A stretch of 64,000 nucleotides of DNA from Synaphobranchus kaupii (taxonomy: Eukaryota > Chordata > Actinopteri > Anguilliformes > Synaphobranchidae). The position numbers and the translations under genes are program-made. The stretch lies in contig CM056383.1 in assembly GCA_029718625.1 (NCBI GenBank), positions 23,351,930 through 23,415,929 on the forward strand, given 5' to 3'. Below, one piece after another: positions 41,914 to 54,738 of the stretch (position 1 is the first letter of the stretch; each line of letters starts with the position of its first letter). The notes below the pieces were generated by a model. The model made no database searches. It worked only from the letters and a program-made list of their open reading frames with translations, and was not told where the DNA came from.

Positions 41914-44900
41914 TACACGCTTAAAGGTATACTATGTAGTTTCAGAACACTAGATGACGATATTGAGCACGTAGGAGAAAAGGGCTCCCCGAAAATTGCT
42001 TATCACGTGTTCTTCTCAGATGCGCACGACGACGCACGAGCATTGTGGTGACGTTTCACACATATTTTCTCTGACCGTGGACTCAATTCAATTCGCTTTA
42101 TTGGCATGACAAGACATTGAATCTGTATTGTCAAAGCATACTGCATTAAAACAGTCGAAGACATACATCTAACTCTGAACAACACAAAACAGCAAAGACT
42201 AGAAACGAATGAACAGTAACCATACATGAAAACAAGAACTTTTCTTTGATTATGGATTTAGAAATAACAATAATGTAAAATAATAAAGTACAATTAAAAA
42301 TAATAATAATTATCAATAGAAATGATAATAATGATGATGAGAACGACACATATGATCTTATAAAGTGAATATAATAAATATAAAAAAATTAAATTGGTTT
42401 ATAATGATCTCTGTCACTCACTGTCCCTAAGACAATGGCAGGCAGCTATATATTGTGCTGCCAGGTCACAGCACGTCCTCTCCTCTCCTAAGAGGATGGG
42501 GAGTTCACGGTCACTCTGATCAAGCTGTCCTCTTCCCCTGGCTCTGCCTCGCCCACCACGAACACGATTGTCGCTTTGGATAAAAGCGTCTGCTAAAAGG
42601 TTATTTTTTATAAATCAAGCATAAGCACACCTTGGGAAATGATCTTATGATTATGTTTAAATCCAAGAACATTTTTATAAATGAGGCCCCTGGTCAGTCA
42701 TCGCAGGCTAATTGGAAACAAACTGCGCTGAGTGCGAGTAGTAAGTAGCCATTTGTTTGTTCATTCATTCCCGTCTGTATAGAGTGCTAATTGCACAATT
42801 TTCTGTCATGTTTAGCACCATCCATTAATAAACAGTTGGCATATTTGGTTCACATAACACAGGTTGCTTACATCTTTTGTATGTTTCACACTCAGACAAA
42901 GGGAAACGATTCGGTCTCTGGTTTTGATGTGGCTGAAACTCAATAGGGCATGCCGGAGAGGATATTGGCAATAAAACTGCACCATGAAACGCCCTGTCCC
43001 CTCTTTCTTGGCCAGACGTAAGGTCTTATCATTATGTTTTACTTCTGAAGAGTCATAAAGCTGAACTCAATGTTATATGACCACAGGAATTTAAATATTG
43101 GTCTTTCATGCCCACGCATATCCACGTGTTTGAGCACCACAGTCCAGTTCAGGTGGAGTTACTGGTGCCTGGGTCCAAGTCCAAGTCACCAGTGTGCCTG
43201 TGCAGTCAGAAGGTGCCGAAGTCAGCGCGATCTGATATCACTGCCAAGCAAATGAACTCACTAACAAAAACATAATGCTAGTGAATGCTGTCAGGGGCTA
43301 TTCAGGCTTGAGATATGTGTGCAAATTCAAGTTAATTCCATAATTCAGACTATGATTTTAGCGCCTTTCTCTCCCATGTTTAGTAAGAGAGATTTATAAT
43401 TATTATTAATGTAAATGTATATCATATTATCATTGTCAATTCTGCTCTAGAATTCCAGAGCTGTTTGACCAATGTTTCTGTAATCTAAAAATAACTTACA
43501 GATATATTGCCCCATGTTTATATATCTGTCACCTAAAAAATTTTCATAATGACATGTATAACATTGTAGTATGGGTCAAAATTCTAATTCAAATTTGATT
43601 AGTCACGATCATAGTTGTGATGATCTCATGTTGAAAAGATACAATTTTAGTCAGCTTGCTAGCTAAGCAGACTACCTACAGCAAGGCAACAGTAACAAGT
43701 ATCTTAAAAAAAGTCTCACTTGCTAACATTAGCTAATCTCATCAAAATTTTATATAGTTAGTTAACTGGATATCGCTAATATTATTATTAATGTTATGAT
43801 TCCTTACATTTCACTCACAACTAGCTCACCTAGTCCTAGTAGTTTCCACTTTAGAGATTTGGATGATTGATTGTCTCTTCTAAGGTAAAAAAAATTTAAA
43901 TACATAAAAACAAAACAAAAATGCTGCCATCAGTGAATTCCTTATATCTCAGTTTTTCTCAAATGGTGATGTGTTGTTTGCCAGACTTTTTATAGTATGG
44001 AATCTCGTGTTTATGTAGGTATATGTATTTCTATGGTACAAATTGAGCACTTGCTGTAGTTACGTGAGATGTGTCACAACCTACTGCTATGTTATGGGAT
44101 TCTTAAAAGCATCTGTTTATGGGAACTAGAGGTTAAAGCTCATCTGAAGATAATTATTTGTAGCCTATTTCACACATTTGTGCATTCAAAATGTAAATGT
44201 GGAGGTGGCTTGCAGGTTTATTAATTAAGTGATTAATTTCCCCCTCCTATAAACACACAAGAATGAAGACGATCCACAAGAATGCATTCTCATTGTGTTG
44301 ATTAAATAGAAACAATTTTTTAATAGAGAGGGGTTGCTTATTGTTTAATAGGCTACTGTTTAAAATGGGCGTATTGAAAACAATCCAAAATATGGTTTAT
44401 TGTAAGGTCTGTTAGTCTTTTAAAAATATTTTTCAGCTTTCAGATGATAACTTATGGTTATATTTTGCCAAATGTGCAGAAAATGCCTCTTGATTATTTC
44501 AGGACTGCTTTCATTTAATAGATTTTTTGTAATTAAAGTCTCATCTGTGTTTAGAAAGTTGGAGATACAAGATGTAATTCCAGTGCCTGCATTTTTTGTC
44601 TACCTGAGGGCATGTCCTTCACCTGAGAAAATTCGAATATAAGCATCTGCACAATGTGCGTCTGGATATCTTCCTTGAAAACACATGTAACTTCAACTTA
44701 GCAAAAAATGCTTAAGCAGGTGCATAAGTCTGCCAAGTCTGAATAGGGCCCTGAGTGCGTGTTTTCACAGGTGAAAGATGCAAGGAAAAGAGAAGAACAA
44801 GAATTTGCTGCCTGAAAATAAAGTTTAATGTTTTTTTTACTGTATGCTAAATTTTGTTTTAGAAAGAAAACCTATTGCTGCTTTGACAGTAATGTCTCTG

Positions 44901-45010
44901 CAAATCTCAGTCTGTAAATGGTCTTCAATGAGTCTGTGAAAGAGTACAAGGTGACTTTCCCCACTACAGTGAGTAATATCGTGTGGGTCTCAGATTGATA
45001 CCTCTATTTC
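41914..45010. other. mostly unassigned sequence with repeat fragments
   Basis: At 42078-42125 tcaattcgctttattggcat is a dispersed fish repeat. At 42571-42598 cgctttggataaaagcgtct is an L2 3' tail fragment. The rest, 42600-45010, is AT-rich without recognised genes; short frames have no family resemblance. Confidence 0.45.
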
Positions 45011-45023
45011 ACCAATAATTATT

Positions 45024-45180
45024 GTGCACGTGCACACACACACACATTTTTCTGAAAATGGAACATTCTATATTCATGTGCTCAAACCCATTTTCCTGCA
45101 TGCATATATACATGAATGCATACTCACACATGCACATGTGGTGCACACAGGCTTACACACAACCACACACAAGAACAATG
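45024..45180. repeat. imperfect CA-rich microsatellite
   Basis: acgtgcacacacacacacat and interspersed catgcacatg units. The 60-codon frames here are repeat artefacts. Confidence 0.6.
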
Positions 45181-45199
45181 AGAACAGATTGGCAGATTG

Positions 45200-45840
45200 G
45201 ATGTTGAAAGCGAATATGCAAAACTGAGTGCTTATGTAGATCATGTCTTTTTTTAAATGTCGTTGACATCGTTGACATCAATGGGCTCGGCAAGTCAGTG
45301 TGACATAATGGAAGGGTTATGGGCGAGGACACTCAATGTGAATGACCTTGACGCCTTGTTGTAGCACCAAGTAAAGGCAAACCAAGCACAAATGAAGCAA
45401 GGCAGCTTCTTCATCTCTCAGAGTTAAAGAACTCAAGGCCATATGAATGTACATATGTAATGTATGGCAAGAACAGGCCCTTTTGTCCTTAGGCATTCAT
45501 AGGCATTTATCTCTGCAAATCCCAGAAGCTTTTCCCACACATTTCTAGTGTCATCATACCATTTACTTTTAAGTAATATTCACCTGTGCCCTCTGGAAAA
45601 TATTTGAAGTCACAGAAAATGGAAATTAATTTGTGGAAATAAAAATTTAAAAAAAAATCATCTCACCGGAATACCCAAAGAGATCAATTTGACACTCTTA
45701 ATCTCTCTGCAGAAACATCTATGGAGACCAGTGAAGTGCTTGGCCTGCCCTTTTTTTCTGACTCCTCCAGTTTTTCCTGCCTGACCTGGGGACCTGTGCT
45801 GCAGGGCATTGCTGCAGGCTTTGGTGTGTCTTAGCTCCAT
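45200..45840. other. no recognisable gene
   Basis: AT-rich spacer up to the LTR. Confidence 0.4.
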
Positions 45841-45844
45841 AAAG

Positions 45845-46722
45845 TGTCATGGTTATTTGCAGCCTTTGCTTTTCTACATTTTTGGTTTCCTTTTTGGCGT
45901 CGTCAGGACGCTCTATCGGATTTTTTCCGCCTCCGTTCCAGTATTCGTATCTTGCCCGACAATTATTTCCTTCACCTGTTTCACGTTTCCTGCCGTCTAT
46001 AATGACCTCAGGACTTCCGCATTTTTGCACTTCGATATTGTCTTTTGTGAAGGAATTTTCTGTTTTGCAATGTGTGTGTATTAACATAGAGACAATCACA
46101 TTGATCTACTAATAATCAAAACTATAATAAATGCTTAATAATAATCATGTGATTGTCTCTATGTTAATACACACACATTGTAAAACAGAAAATTCCTTCA
46201 CACTTTGCTATGTTGACAAACGAAGTCGGTAAGGTATAGGAATTTCGGTCGCTGCATTTCTGGTTCGTACAAATAGGAAACGCAGCAAGTCCAGTTATAA
46301 GATTTAGGATTAGATTGGTTTTCTCTATCCTTTCCACTTTTTCTTTATCCTTTATTCTTTTCACCTGTTGCCAGTTGTGTTCAGCTCTTTTGCCACAAGA
46401 GCTTTGGCTAACAGGTCTTTTCTATTCTTTTCCTTCAAAATTATCGAGTTTTGTTTTGTTTCACCACCTCTTCTTACGCCTAATTATTTAGTGCGTGAGG
46501 TTCTTTTGTTAGTTATTCTCGCTGTTTATCGAGATCGCCTCAGTTTTTGGAGGTTGCTTTGTTTTTCCTTGTGATAGGGAAGTTTTGCTCCCGATCCTGT
46601 GTTATCTTAGTCCTGGTGCGGCTACTTCCGCCTTTTGTGGCGTATCTCTCTAGATACGCTTTTAGAAATCCTTATCGGTCACGTTTGGTTCTCCGAACCT
46701 TACACTCCCCCCCCCCTGGTGT
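45845..46722 (+). mobile_element. solo LTR of the TGTCATGGTT family, about 0.88 kb
   Basis: Starts TGTCATGGTTATTTGC. The gacgctctatcggatttttt segment resembles gacagggcaatctatcagat of 32075-32740, and aagtcggtaaggtataggaa resembles ccgggtaaggtataggtagg there. The right end, ggttctccgaaccttacact and a C run, aligns with the other copies but no matching duplication is seen. Carries a 155-base internal hairpin. Confidence 0.6.
46047..46201. repeat. near-perfect hairpin inside the LTR
   Basis: Arms 46047-46101 and 46147-46201 are 55-base inverted repeats with one mismatch (gttttgcaatg versus gttttacaatg), separated by a 45-base AT-rich loop. Confidence 0.9.
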
Positions 46723-47151
46723 AATTCCAATTAGCAGCAAATGGCATGGGGTGACAAGAGATAAGCACATATCACAAGTAGCAGCAAGGGATAAAATTAG
46801 TCAAAAATGACAAAGTAGCCAAAAAAATGTCTGAGAATCTTCATCTTTTTTCCCCCCTCTATCATACTCATATTCTAATCCGTTTGACATTATGCATGAT
46901 TATACTTTCTGCTCACATATTCACCTGCTCACATTGTCTTGAGAGACAGGCAGTTACATAGTTAATTTGTTAATCTGAGGGTTTTTAAAAAGAAACCTCT
47001 TGCAGCCCAGGGGACAATTGGATCAATCACATGGAGAGATAAAGAGATATCACCTGCTTGGCTGCCCTCCATGCCTGCCGGTGGGCAGCCAGTGTGGGCC
47101 TGGCTGATAAGCACTGCACTAATTATCCCTCCCCACTTCCTCAACTTTATG

Positions 47152-47188
<37 letters not shown>

Positions 47189-47930
47189 TTTACTTTTCAT
47201 ACATGGCACTCAAAGTGCTTTCCAGAGAAAACAAAGCTATGCACCTGGTGGCCTGTGGGCTAAAGATGGCCCACCATAGATGTATTCTTGCCCCTGAATA
47301 CTGAAAAAATTGTGACTTTTTAAAACAGTGTCACATACCTCCTACTAGTGACAGAAGAAAAAACATTAGCTCGTGAGTTTTTTGAGGTATCCAGTTTATG
47401 TGCTGATACACAATACATTTGAATCCTTTGTTTTATCAATAGCACATGGAAAATGTATGGCCCATATGCATCAGTTTTTTTTAAACAATCCAGCCACCAG
47501 GAAGAAATAGTGGAAAAACCCTGAGTTAAAACAAAGGTGCAATACAAAATTAGTAACAAGACAAGACAAAGCAGATCCATTTTTAAGAGATCAAACATTC
47601 ATTAAACAGTAATGAAGTAACAAGATGATAAATTTGACACAGTAAGAAATTATACGCAGCTAAAAGCAAGTCTAAAAATTTTTCTGTTGACTTAAATGAT
47701 GATTTAGTGTCAGTATGGGGTCTGAGATTGAAGATCTGGCAGTGGAGTTTGGAGCCACTGGGAAGTGTTCTGGCATCCAGGAAAGGGGACAGTAGGACGG
47801 GGAATGGGGGACGGCGGGGGGAGAGGCGGGTAGGGTGTGGGAGTGTTTAATCCCTACTGGAACGCCGCTTTTGTGCCCAAAGGGTGAGGTATGTCACCTC
47901 AGTTGCCCCTGAGAAAAGAATGGAGGGAGA
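46723..47930. other. no recognisable gene; (ATA)n at 47153-47182
   Basis: gataataataataataataa forms a microsatellite. Otherwise AT-rich, unassigned. Confidence 0.45.
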
Positions 47931-48036
47931 AGGTAAGGGCTCTCTCTCTCACTCTCTGTCACTCTCACTCTCTCCCTTTGTCTCTCTTTCACAAACTCTC
48001 TCCCCCCTCTCCGTCACCCCCCCCCCCCCCCCCCCC
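47760..48036. repeat. G-rich, CT-rich and poly-C block
   Basis: gggggacggcggggggagag (47806) is followed by (CT)n at 47940-48005 and a 20-base C run at 48017-48036. A GC-rich patch with tctctctctc tract; a promoter or UTR is possible but unsupported. Confidence 0.6.
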
Positions 48037-48224
48037 TTCTATCCACAGCAGCAGCAGTAGGAGGCCCGTTCCCACAGCTGGGCTGGGCCCTAGAAGGGAG
48101 GAACCGATCAAGAACCACAAGAGCTCTCAGGAGTTTGTTTCCAGATGGACTGGGAAACGGAAAGGACTGTATATATATTTATTTTCATTTGAACTGTGTT
48201 AGCAGGTGTTAAGCATACTTCCGT

Positions 48225-48274
48225 ACATGCAGTACAGATGTGCATATATGCACACGCAAACACACATACACAAG

Positions 48275-48305
<31 letters not shown>

Positions 48306-48530
48306 GCAAACCCACATGCACCCATACACATATGCATATACATACAGACACCCACTCGCACATATACACAAGTACACATACATACATGTACACACACATG
48401 GACAGGCATGCATGCAAACACACACATAAATATATACTCACAGGCATACACTTGCACACAAAAGCAAGCACACAAGCACATACGTATATGCACATGTACA
48501 CACATGCAGGCACATGAACACATATACGGT
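48225..48530. repeat. CA-rich interrupted microsatellite
   Basis: cacacacacaca with catgcacacata/tatatgcaaaca units. It creates long frames on both strands (103-175 codons), all cryptic and rich in H, T and C or V: not genes. Confidence 0.8.
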
Positions 48531-49470
48531 ATATCCACATCCAAGCATTGACAAAGGTACACAGTCACAGTCTCACACACAAGCACACAAAGGAATGCAA
48601 AAATATAGATATAATGCAGCATGCATACAAAGCTGGAAACATATTTCTCTCTCTCTTTCTTACAATAAAATGTATTGAATCCATTCATGTACAAAAGGAA
48701 TATTATTATATGCCTCACAGGGATGCAGTAGTACATGTGTTACTTATTTGTGATTCTTACATAAAGTGAAAAACTAACATCCCCTCAAAAAATTTCATTT
48801 ATTTTTAAAAATGACTATTTGTGACTCTGCTTAGCCCCATGAGTCTGTTTTATAGTATTTTTCAGTATTCTTCAGAATTTCTCCAAACCACATTCCTGCA
48901 AAGGACAGAAAAAAACTGGCGGCCTTGTATTTCTTGGTAGCACGACTGGAGGAATACTGGTATGCTGAATGCCATCCACACGTTTGTACAGACTGTGAAG
49001 CTCTCTTCAGCTGCTAGCCTTTGTGTTGGGTATAATGGGGAAGCAAACCTTGATTTTTCCATCTCTCTCGCTCTTTCTGGCACCTCCCCATCTAATTCAA
49101 AGCTGTCGCTCCATCTATCCATCTTGTTTGAGAAGGAATTAGCCTCCAAGGCCCTGGTATTGTTTCCCACGCCGCGCACCAAAGGGTTAATAATGCGTGG
49201 GCCCAGTTTCGATCAGTCAGGTAAGTTGAGTTTCTGTTAACGTGACTGCATACCTTTGAGCCATGTTGGGACACAATGATCTGTGGAATTCTCCACATTC
49301 CCAGCATAGTCGTCGAGGCAGCACTTTTTGGAGAAAGCAAACAGTGGTGACCCCTGTAGCTCCAACATCCAATCAGATTTCTGTATTTGCCTTCCGGTCA
49401 AAGGTCAGAGCATTCAGGACAAAACATATACCCCCCCTTCAATTTATCTCCAGGTTTCCTTGTGCTTATC
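48531..49470. other. no recognised gene
   Basis: An open frame at 48962-49240 ends at a good donor context (gatcagtcag|gtaagt, about 49221), but there is no family resemblance and no acceptor pair was found. Confidence 0.3.
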
Positions 49471-49476
49471 ACGTTA

Positions 49477-49490
49477 TCTGTGTGTGTGTG

Positions 49491-49521
<31 letters not shown>
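49477..49521. repeat. (GT)n microsatellite
   Basis: ctgtgtgtgtgtgtgtgtgt with one TT interruption. Confidence 0.9.
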
Positions 49522-49847
49522 ATGTAGGTGCGTGCCCTAACGGAAATTGAATAAACTGCAATTTTGTGCACAGCTATGCGTTTCTTCACCTCCAATTTAA
49601 TGTTGATCCATTTTTTATTTTTTTACTACTTTAACAATCCATGTGACGGTGATCCTGCATTGATGGCACATGGTAACTCTTGCCAGGTCTTTACTATGTT
49701 CCTATGACTCCGGTACTGATGATAGACGATACTAATTATTTTTTTCTTTGACTGAAGATCTGATAATATAATTGTCTGAATAATTCTTTCATGCTCTTTT
49801 GTGGACCATTTGACTTTGTATGCACCTGTAAATGGAACACAGAGAGT
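49522..49847. other. no recognisable gene
   Basis: AT-rich spacer. Confidence 0.4.
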
Positions 49848-50075
49848 TTCGCACTTTTCAGAGTTTCCTGCAGACCACAGACTTTCAGCCCTGAAGAACA
49901 TTAGGTTCTGTACCTTCTGACCTTATGTAAACAAACAGAATTTGGATACATCTTCACAATAAAACCCCAAACTTGGGTTATTTTTGTTTCTTCTTCTTTT
50001 TCCAGCCGATGTCATCATCACAAATGCTCCATGCCCTCAAAGAATAATTCTCCCCATTGGATAACAATGTCTGAT
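49848..50075. repeat. dispersed repeat, copy 2 of 2
   Basis: Counterpart of 24646-24870; see that entry. Shared segments include caataaa-ccccaaacttgg and ataattctccccatt. Confidence 0.65.
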
Positions 50076-50147
50076 AAAAGTATCCAATTGCAGGATACAC
50101 CAGGCAAAATGAACGATGTGCATCGTATTGCTTTTGATTGACATATA

Positions 50148-51314
50148 CAGTCAAGCCGGAAAGTCTCCCCACCCCTTTCACCTTCTCCACGTTTTATTAC
50201 GTTACAGACATATTCCAAAATTAATTAAATTCATTTTTTCTCTCAAAATTCTACACACAACACCCCATAATGACAATGTGAAAAAAGTTTTTTTGAGATT
50301 TTTGCAAATTTATTAAAAATAAAAAAATAAAATTTCTCATTTACATAAGTATTCATACCCTTTGCTTTAATGTATTTTTAAAGTATCATATTTCATATTT
50401 GGTCGCATATCCTTTACATGCTGTTACTTCCTGAAGTCTGTGACCATCAACATAAAAAAACTGTCGATATCTTATTTTCAGGTACTGTTACAAGCGATAC
50501 TATAACCTCTCTGCATTTGAATGGATCTCTATGGAAATTGGGGGGTGAGACTAGATTCAGCTGTAAATTACACTGGTACAGTATGGAACACATGGCTGGC
50601 TAAATGGCTCTAAGTTATCAAGGGTCTGAGCTATCAAACGAGCCCCAAACCATCACTCTGTTGCCAGATATGGAGTAGATGTGGATGGATCACTGCAAGG
50701 GTTATTTCTCCGGACTCATTTTCCTATAGAACTCTATGGGGAAAAAAGTCAGGAGAAACAACCCTTAAAGTGATCCATCCACATCTACTCCATATCTGGC
50801 AACAGAGTGATGGTTTGGGGCTTGTTTGATAGCTCAGACCCTTGATAACTTACAGCCATTTAGCCAGCCATGTGTTCCATACTGTACCAGTGTAATTTAC
50901 AGCTGAATCTAGTCTCACCCCCCAATTTCCATAGAGATCCATTCAAATGCAGAGAGGTTATAGTATCGCTTGTAACAGTACCTGAAAATAAGATATCGAC
51001 AGTTTTTTGATGTTGATGGTCACAGACTTCAGGAAGTAACAGCATGTAAAGGATATGCGACCAAATATGAAATATGATACTTTAAAAATACGTTAAAGCA
51101 AAGGGTATGAATACTTATGTAAATGAGAAATTTTATTTTTTTATTTTTAATAAATTTGCTAAAATCTCAAAAAAACTTTTTTCACATTGTCATTATGGGG
51201 TGTTGTGTGTAGATGTTTGAGGCAAAAAATGAACTCAATCTATTGTAGTATAAGTCTGTAACGTAATAAAACGTGGAGAAGGTGAAAGGGTGGGGAGACT
51301 TTCCGGCTTGACTG
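50148..51314. mobile_element. near-perfect palindromic Tc1-like MITE
   Basis: Starts CAGTCAAGCCGGAAAGTC and ends gactttccggcttgactg, flanked by TA (50146-50147 and 51315-51316). The arms are about 570 bases each (50148-50720 and 50743-51314) and pair along their whole length; the identical frames at 50418-50603 (+) and 50860-51045 (-), 60 of 61 residues alike, illustrate this. The pair gives no open reading of known transposase. The element would fold into a single hairpin. Related partial copies: 12530-12618, 22850-23300. Confidence 0.9.
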
Positions 51315-51316
51315 TA

Positions 51317-51820
51317 TAAGGAAGTGCACATGATGCTACTTCAGCCAATAATAATCGCTACAATATATTTAAAACTTGGTCATCGCCATCTTTGTTTTGT
51401 GTGGAAGCTAGCTTGCTTGCTAAGTAACAATTGCCAAAAAATTAAACTATTGCTTTTACAGCTGTATAACCTTGTGGGAAGCTCATGCATTCATATCATT
51501 TCAGATGCAAACCCCACATAATATTGTTTCCTGATAGCTACATGACTACAAGGTACTGTATGCCATAAAACCCTCAGACTCCATTTGTAACTGTTCACAC
51601 CAGAAAGCACATTGAGCACAGCTCAGTCTGTTAGAGATAGTAGCTACGTCGTTTGGAGGAAGATGCGACACTCCCGCAGATGGACATTGACAAAAAAGAA
51701 GACCAGGACGAAAATATACAATGCAAAGCTCCAATGATCAGCCCGCACACTCAAACGAGAACATTTTTTTAAAGACCTTTAGAGGCAAAAAACGTTTAGA
51801 TGCAAAAGAGTTTTATTAAA
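51317..51820. other. no recognisable gene
   Basis: AT-rich; lies downstream of the hammerhead motif on the minus strand. Confidence 0.4.
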
Positions 51821-51824
51821 AAAT

Positions 51825-51870
51825 AGAACGAACGACGCGCGTTTCGGCGTATCTTCATCAGGTTCATTCG
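51825..51870 (-). ncRNA. hammerhead ribozyme motif of the Penelope-like-element type
   Basis: On the minus strand: stem I 5' strand CGAATGAAC (51870-51862), core CTGATGA (51861-51855), stem II AGATACGCC (51854-51846), core GAAA (51845-51842), a 2-bp stem III with GCGC loop (AC GCGC GT), cleavage triplet GTC ending at 51834, and stem I 3' strand GTTCGTTC (51833-51826). Stem I pairs eight bases including one G-T wobble. All core nucleotides (C3 U4 G5 A6, G8 A9, G12 A13 A14, A15.1-U16.1, C17) are present. Stem II pairs poorly, so activity is uncertain. Short stem III is characteristic of the hammerheads found in the terminal repeats of Penelope-like retroelements. Confidence 0.75.
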
Positions 51871-51914
51871 TGAAACAAGCTTAGACACAGGTGACTCATA
51901 TCATGTTGTAGAAA

Positions 51915-52070
51915 CAATTAACATTTAATATCAATTAAGTTATAGTCATTCACAATAATGGTTACAACAGGCAATAATTAACACTAATCAGTAATGGTTA
52001 CAACAGGACACAATTAACACTTAATATCAAGTAAGCTATAGTCATTCACAATAATGGTTACAACAAGTAA
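51915..52070. repeat. imperfect tandem repeat near the ribozyme
   Basis: aatggttacaacaggcaataat and aagctatagtcattcacaat each recur (51950 and 52010-52070 region), with gttatagtcattcacaataa before. Unit length is irregular. Possibly the 5' region of the Penelope-like element. Confidence 0.6.
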
Positions 52071-54255
52071 CACCTTGTGATTATCAATCATTAAAGAATG
52101 ACCCCCAATCTTATATGAAATGGACACATGAAACAGACCAGCTAAATATGAGCTATCCATAAAGGGATATGGGGACACAGCACAACTTTTATAAAACAGA
52201 ACACAACACAGATATAGATATAAAAAACCTAGATAACTCATTGGCCCAATTCCACCAGCTGATCGTAATAATAATTGTCTTTTTTTGCACAGCTTTGGTC
52301 ACTAAGCAAACTGCTTGTCTTCAATAGAGTCCAATGGGACACGCAAACGCGCCTTGAAATGCCTTCTAAATGTGGTTTTCCACCAAATAAAAGCTCGATT
52401 AGCATATACAAATGTGATAACTGTGAGCAGTCATTGCTCTAAACTTTAATTATCATGTTAAGTTGCATTGCATTGATACAGCCTGCTGCAGTGCAAGTAT
52501 ACAGAAGTATTAGTACAGTGCAAAAAAGTATAAAAAATGATCATTAGCCTATTATTATAGTTTGGACCAAAGAAAATTTGGGGTGACCAAAACAGTTTAA
52601 GATTAAGACAAAATTATTATTATTACCAATGAACATGGTTAAAATAGTCTGTAAAAATAGGTCCAATGTGGAAAAAAACCCTGTGAAATTTGACTTGTTA
52701 TGAACGTGAGAGAGTTCTACATAACTCAGGTTACTTGAATTTCACAGAACATCTATTTGGAAAAGGCCCTTTAAACTATTATACCACATTGCCAAACTGC
52801 ACTTGTTGCATTTTGAAAGCGGCAGCTTGACAAGGAAGCTCTGTAAAACCATAATGTTTCAAGGACATTCATCTTTAGAAAGGGGTTAGCAGCATGGTGT
52901 TATAGGCTATTTCTAGGCCTATTTGGAATACTAATGCAGTGAGGAAAAAGTGATTTCCTACAATATATACTTAGAAAGTATTTTGCATTTCATTTTTTAT
53001 AAAATTTGATTTGATTTATACTGCACAATTTCCCTCTTTCTCAAACAATAAAATTACAAAAATACAAATTACAACATTTTGACAACTCATGCATAATAGG
53101 CTAGATAAATGTTTTACAAATAGCTGTTCTGAGATATTTGGAAATCAAGTAACCAGTGTTATACAGAAATTTCCCCCATTTATAACAAGACAAATTTCAC
53201 TAACTTACCATTTATACGCTGATCGTGACCACCCTAATATGGTGGCTGTGCAGACGTATCATCGCAATGTTACACAGCAACTAATGCAGCATCTACGTTT
53301 TTATATCTATGCCTTCGTCAGCCCGATTTAGCTGTGCTGCATGATGAGGTAGCTTGCTAACTTCAGATCAGTTCAGTTAAAATGAAACCAATGTGTAGCT
53401 AGCTAGCCAGCACTAGCATATGGCATTAATGATAATCATTACCTAACTTTATATGACTGAGGTGTAGCTATAACTGAATATACTGTATAGCTAGCATAGG
53501 TCATACAGTAATAACTTTAATGATTAGCGTTACATTTACTAGGCAACACAAGCATGTTTTCTGCATTCTGCAACAATGTTACATGCAGCAATCAAAATGA
53601 TCATGCATACAGCAAGATAAATGATGGTCAATTCATAGCCTTTTAAGTGAATGTTTATAACTTTATTTCCTTATGCAATATTGATTTTCAAATTATATCA
53701 AATTGTTTAGGAAAAGTCATGATGGATTTCCATATGGATTTCACGGCTGCGGATTTATTGATTTTCTGAAAGTAACAATGGTCAAATAATCCCAACAATA
53801 GCCTGATTGTATGTCAAAAAAGCTGTGAAAAGCCCTGCTCAGTCAAATGCAAAATAAAGATGTGAAATTATTGTCATTCTACTATCAATATCTGCTACTA
53901 AATATGAAATAAATATACAATCCTACCATTGGTGTTCCTTTCAAAAATCAGTGGTCATTTATTGTCTTGGACAATCTGTTTGAGAAATAAACACCAGTTT
54001 AGCACATTATTACACAATTTGGAAAGTCCGCGCGCAGTACCCCATATGCCCTACCTGCAGTTCTGAAGTATTTCACGTCATTCCGGTTTTATTCACAATT
54101 GTTTTATCCGATAGAGTATATCCCTTTGTTTGTAATTTTATTCTGGGATGCTTTGAAAAATAAATTACAGCCCAGTGTAACATAATTTTTTATCGAGTCA
54201 ATGTCCTATGACACAAACAGCGACAGAGTTTTTCCTCGTCAATATGAAAAAATAG
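52071..54255. other. no recognisable gene; AT-rich
   Basis: No family resemblance in short frames. tagctagctagccagc tracts at 53398. The Penelope-like RT and GIY-YIG endonuclease were looked for by motif and not seen. Confidence 0.4.
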
Positions 54256-54727
54256 ATAAAAGAAACAGAATAGCCTCCAGCTCAGAGCTAAAATAAAGGC
54301 AAACGGAAATGAGGTGAAGCCGAGGTTACTGTCTAGGAGCAAAACAGAGAAACAAAAACCAAGGCAGGAAAATAAAGAGTAAAGAGAACAAAACCCTAAG
54401 AACGAAATACTTTAAATTCTACAGGCAAGTCCCGCGTGTTCTTTTGAAGCTCAAAAGTACAAGTGGTCGCCTGAAATTCCTAAACCACGTTATCTGGCTA
54501 GAGTGGCAAGAATGACACACAAGCGCCAGAAGAAGGAAGCAGCATGCTTATAAAGCCAACAGGAAACTCAGAACAGGTGCGCCAGGTAATCACCTGGCAG
54601 CGGAAAAACACAGCGTGGTAGCGTAAAAACACAGCGTGGCCGACGGAAAAGTAAACCCGGAGCACCCTCTCGCGACCCAGAGGATCCATGTCCGCAGAGA
54701 TGAAAGGAAGGCTGCCAAACCGTGACA
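54256..54727 (-). repeat. 3' LTR of the chromovirus, truncated
   Basis: On the minus strand begins TGTCACGGTTTGGCAG. The outer 270 bases present in the other LTR (60986-61260) are missing. Its start resembles that of the TGTCATGGTTTG solo LTRs, so these families may be related. Confidence 0.75.
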
Positions 54728-54738
54728 GGACCCCCCCT

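Noticed and set aside
48108..48736. Long overlapping open frames (up to 175 codons) on both strands
   Set aside because: They lie on a CA/GT-rich interrupted microsatellite; composition is H/T/C/V-rich and both strands are open by repeat periodicity.
48962..49240. Open frame ending at a gtaagt donor
   Set aside because: No recognised domain and no acceptor or second exon found; could be chance.
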